NCBI RefSeq assembly: GCF_037975245.1
Contig: NC_092574.1
Span: 20,449,713-20,513,712 of the forward strand
From: Apostichopus japonicus
Taxonomy: Eukaryota > Echinodermata > Holothuroidea > Aspidochirotida > Stichopodidae
Direction of reading: 5' to 3'
DNA length: 64,000 bases
This document shows, piece by piece, positions 60,353-64,000 of this stretch (position 1 is the first letter of the stretch; every line of letters begins with the position of its first letter). A program made the position numbers and the translations under genes. The notes beneath the pieces were generated by a model. It had not been told where the DNA came from and did not search any database. It saw only the letters and a list, made by a program, of their open reading frames with translations.

Positions 60353-63300
60353 GCTATAAAGAGAGGTGTATATATACGAGCGAGATATACACATTCACTG
60401 TGTCAATTCATCAAGTAGTGTGAAATTTTAAGTGACGTATAGTAAAATTAATGTAATACGCCCAAGAACACGTACAATATCTGCCTATAGGTCACGCCTG
60501 ATCAGACCAAAGTATTTGTACTTTTGTTTAAAAGCAAGTATTTGAAACTTTCTTGATCAAAAGAGCTATATCATTCATCATTTTGGTGGTTCATTTCCTC
60601 TGTGTTATTAAATTATTTTTCATTCTTCGAGGGGGACTTTTTACATCGGTTAAACGCTACATGTTGGTCGCAAGAAGTAATCGTGTCTATAATAATGATT
60701 TGTCAATTTGGTAAAAGTTAACCAATGCCGTAATTTCGACATTTCCCTCTATAATTATTCTAACTATTCACCCTAAAATCCTCCATCACGTCATCTTGAC
60801 GCAATCACACGTTTGTCACGTGTCGAAAAAAAGGGGGAAATCCTGTTCAGCTTGGTATATAGGTGCATGGGTATAGTGCCTCGCGATCCTTACAGACTGG
60901 GTTATCAAATCGACTCTCTCAGCGTTAATCCTAATCATAAGCCTAATCCTAAACTATATGAATATTCAAACAAAAGTAGTCCGCATTAAAAAGGCACTAA
61001 TGAAAGCGGAAAATGTTCAATCAATATCGTATAATGACTTAATGTAAAGCTTTAATCGATACAATCAGTATCAATTCAATCTATAATGTCATTATTACAT
61101 TTAACATGACAAAGAGATGTCTCGGGATGTTTTCGACAGAAATTAAAAAGTTCCCGATATTTACGGTAATGACGAATATTCAAAATTGTGTTTCTCTCGT
61201 TCATGCAGTCGTCTCTAAATGAATGTCATATAACTTAGTGCTCAATTAATGTTGGATTTTTTTTTTCTTCAACCACTTTCATGTCAAGATTCATGAGGTG
61301 GGTGCGGAAGGGGAAGAGGAGGGGGGTAGTATGGAGAAGAGTAAGTTTAAGGGCTAATACCTGTGACGTATTACCAGGATAAAGGTTGATTCCACCTATA
61401 GATCGTATAGTATCCACATACTTCAAACAGAACTAAAAATAGTCCTTATTATTATCAACAGTTCTGTTTAATTGTACTTAGTCATTCACTTTAAATTTTG
61501 ATATTTACAAATGAGCTAGTCGTTCCTGAAGACATCTCTTCTCCTGGCTTTAACCCTCTTCCTCCGCCCTAATCCTTCGCTTTTCGTTCTCGGCTCGTCG
61601 AATGGTTGCTTTATTTCATAAACTTCCCGTTCGTGACATTTGAAATGAATTTATCTAAAAATCCTTCGACGCGCATACACAATAAAAAAAGACATTACCA
61701 CCACTGCTAAGCTTACAATATCTGTCGCTCAAATGGTCGCTCAAATGGTAAAGACAGGGGTTTCTTTTGGAAAGTACTTGAGGTTAATAATAACACAATA
61801 TTCTAAATTATTTTAGGTTAATGTAGGTCGTCGGGGGCCATTCACCGGAAATATTAGTCCAAAACCTTGTTTTGTAAATGTTAGAGGTTTATCGTACAGG
61901 AATCAATGTGCCAAATGGATTAGCGGTTCAAGCTATTATTAAACAGTGATACGCAGTTCAAAGCAGTGGCTCACTTTTTGCAAACAAACAAGAAACAGGT
62001 TTATATTTTACTATTAGTTTACATAAGAGAAAAACACTATGAATTTGCCGTATAAATTGTTTATTTAATCAAATGCAAATTCTTGGTCGGAATTCATAGT
62101 AATATTATTTAAATTAAAATAAGTAGCCTGTAGGTAAATTATAAAAAAAAAATAAAGAAAACTCAACGTGTACAGTTCTCCTCAGGGAATGTGACTTAAA
62201 TACAACTTTCAGTTAAAATGCAATAATATTGCTTTATTTAATATTACGCCAATTGGGAAATACAAATAGATAATTGTACACTGTTTTTGTACACAAAAAC
62301 AGGCGACAATATAACAAAAGAACAAGTAAGATTATACAGATATACTGAACCTACGTAGTAAATGTGTTGTGTAAGATACAGAAAATGTACCGTAAATATC
62401 CATAGTTTGTTCCTTTGATGCTGAGAAATCAATTTAAAACTCCATAAATTTGTTAATATTTCATATCATTTTAATCTGAAATAGGTGACAAATGCACAAT
62501 AATTTGTCGTATAGCCTACAGGGATCATCATTAATTTGTCTTATGTTTTATCTTTATTATTACTATTTCGGTTTTCATCATTGCAATTATGTAAACGGTG
62601 TTTTTTTGAAAATTGTTAAATCAATTTGATGTGACTTAGCTTGCGATACATATTGTAAAATGGCAGAAGAATTCAACTCGAATTCTTTGCGTTAGGTGCA
62701 ATATTTCAACATCGTTAATTAGATAATAACATCCTATATCAAATGTAGTTGATTACCTATAGAATATTAAAGATTAATTTCACATAATTAAGAAGAACAT
62801 TTCTGGTCATTGTTTGTAGTTCTTCGTTCGTCGTGGAAAATGTTGCCAAAAAATTGGCCAAAACGTTGACTTTTATTTTAGAGTAAGGTTAAATACCGCA
62901 TGTTTTAAAAGTAGGTTTCTGCGTTATTCTATTATATTCTGATTGTTAGTAGTAATATATATTCTCCAACTAAGTTTAACATTGATTCAAAGAAGACGTA
63001 CTAATTTTGTCTTTATCAACAAAGCCAGTTAAGTGAGATAGTACTTATTATATACAGTACTTATTATATATAACTTCCGATTTGACACCCAACATTTCAT
63101 TGCCCTGCACGTTTTCTTATTTTGCAAGTTGGTGTTAATCACTTGAAAAAAGGAAAAATTAGAAGAAAAACAGAGCGCTAAAATTGAAGATGTTCACTTC
63201 ATTATTTTAAATAAAAACTTGATTTAGTAAAGTTAATGACTTTAAATTGCTTTTCCATTTAAGTATCGAAACATCGAAACATTTAAAGCAAAAATTGCGA

Positions 63301-64000
63301 ATATCTTTAAAGAGACTAAGTCTTAATCTCGAAGAAATCGATTGAGCTATGACCCATCAGATCACCCCACCCACCCACCCACCGACCCATCCACCCACCC
63401 ACCCCAACCCTCAGAACCACTGATCGGAGCGCATGAAATCTAGCTTATAACTATATCTGCTTGATGTTAACGAAATAACTTAATCGATATCCGTCGACAA
63501 GCTCTGAAAAATGTAGATAAATGTTTAGACGTTTCGTAAATACCCTGCGATCCACGGAAATGTTTCGCAACCCAAATGTTGAGGTCGCAACTCATGAGCC
63601 GTTTCGATATTTTGTGGAATGTATCACAGGAGACAAAATATTAATCTTGAAGTATCGTAGACCGCTAAAACATCACTGCCATCATTCCAGGTTGAATTTC
63701 TCTATCTGGCGAGTACTTCCCTTTAAACATCACGGGCTTATTAATCAAAGTGGCTGCATTACTTAGTCTACAACACCCAAACCATTAGCTGTCTGCCTCT
63801 CAGAGACAACACAAATGTCAACAGGGAAACATATGAATGTTTATGTCCGCGAATAACATGTGTTTAGAATATGTTTTTAAAACACATATGTCGTTAGAGT
63901 GACATCCATGTGTGCTCTGTTGTTGGTATGAAGTGACAAGTGATCAGATGTTGATAAAACAATGATTTACATAAGGTCGGTAAGGAGGAGTCGACTTCAT
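60353..64000. other. no gene seen
   Basis: AT-rich sequence without recognised coding segments. A (ccca)n stretch lies at 63366-63405. The open frame at 63521-63766 (+) has no family motif. Confidence 0.4.

Overview
The window is eukaryotic, animal nuclear DNA. Genes are split by GT-AG introns, coding density is low, AT microsatellites and tRNA-derived SINEs are common, and one gene matches the deuterostome kinesin-2 subunit KIF3A along its whole length. Protein and repeat style (the KIF3A tail, the frequent aggcctat words, the SINEs with a shared central domain) suggest an echinoderm, possibly a sea cucumber. That placement is inference; no taxon-specific marker was tested.

Three genes are well supported. 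(1) A lengsin-like, class-I glutamine synthetase-like gene lies on the + strand with its whole recognisable coding part in one exon (7433-8788). (2) A secreted digestive-type zinc procarboxypeptidase lies on the - strand in ten phase-consistent exons (21553 down to 10017, 416 aa). It has all zinc and catalytic residues and a Glu at the specificity position. (3) KIF3A, the heterotrimeric kinesin-2 motor subunit, lies on the + strand in thirteen phase-consistent exons from 26206 to 44027 (699 aa) plus an unproven tiny first exon. The lengsin and carboxypeptidase genes are tail to tail; the carboxypeptidase and KIF3A genes are head to head. Two further open segments at 416-529 and 666-749 are splice- and phase-compatible but not recognised. 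The three genes do different jobs (metabolic-fold protein, extracellular protease, ciliary transport) and nothing shows that they work together.

Most of the rest is mobile and repeated DNA. Carboxypeptidase introns hold a nest of hAT-like MITEs (10277-11493 with an insertion inside, and 11944-12276), a 456-bp deletion derivative of a TTAA-ended transposon (16007-16462), a tandem pair of inverted-repeat elements filled with 21-bp palindromic minisatellite (16511-17499), and a terminal-inverted-repeat element carrying a transposase N-terminal fragment and ACGTACGT palindrome arrays (18367-19220). The region before KIF3A holds the fuller TTAA-ended element with half a THAP-like exon facing a frameshifted P2X7-like zinc domain (24232-25499) and a decayed LINE reverse transcriptase (25589-26060). 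KIF3A introns carry a SINE fragment, satellite-like tandem repeats and a hAT MITE with perfect 8-bp target duplication (41941-42332).

From about 45.3 kb to 64 kb no gene could be supported. This part contains a (CAT)n tract, a TTGCCACCA-type minisatellite, a TA-flanked 1.4-kb inverted-repeat element with a hAT MITE inside it (53821-55195), and a tRNA-derived SINE (56092-56335). The strongest candidates for something undescribed are the transposable-element structures rather than a host system.
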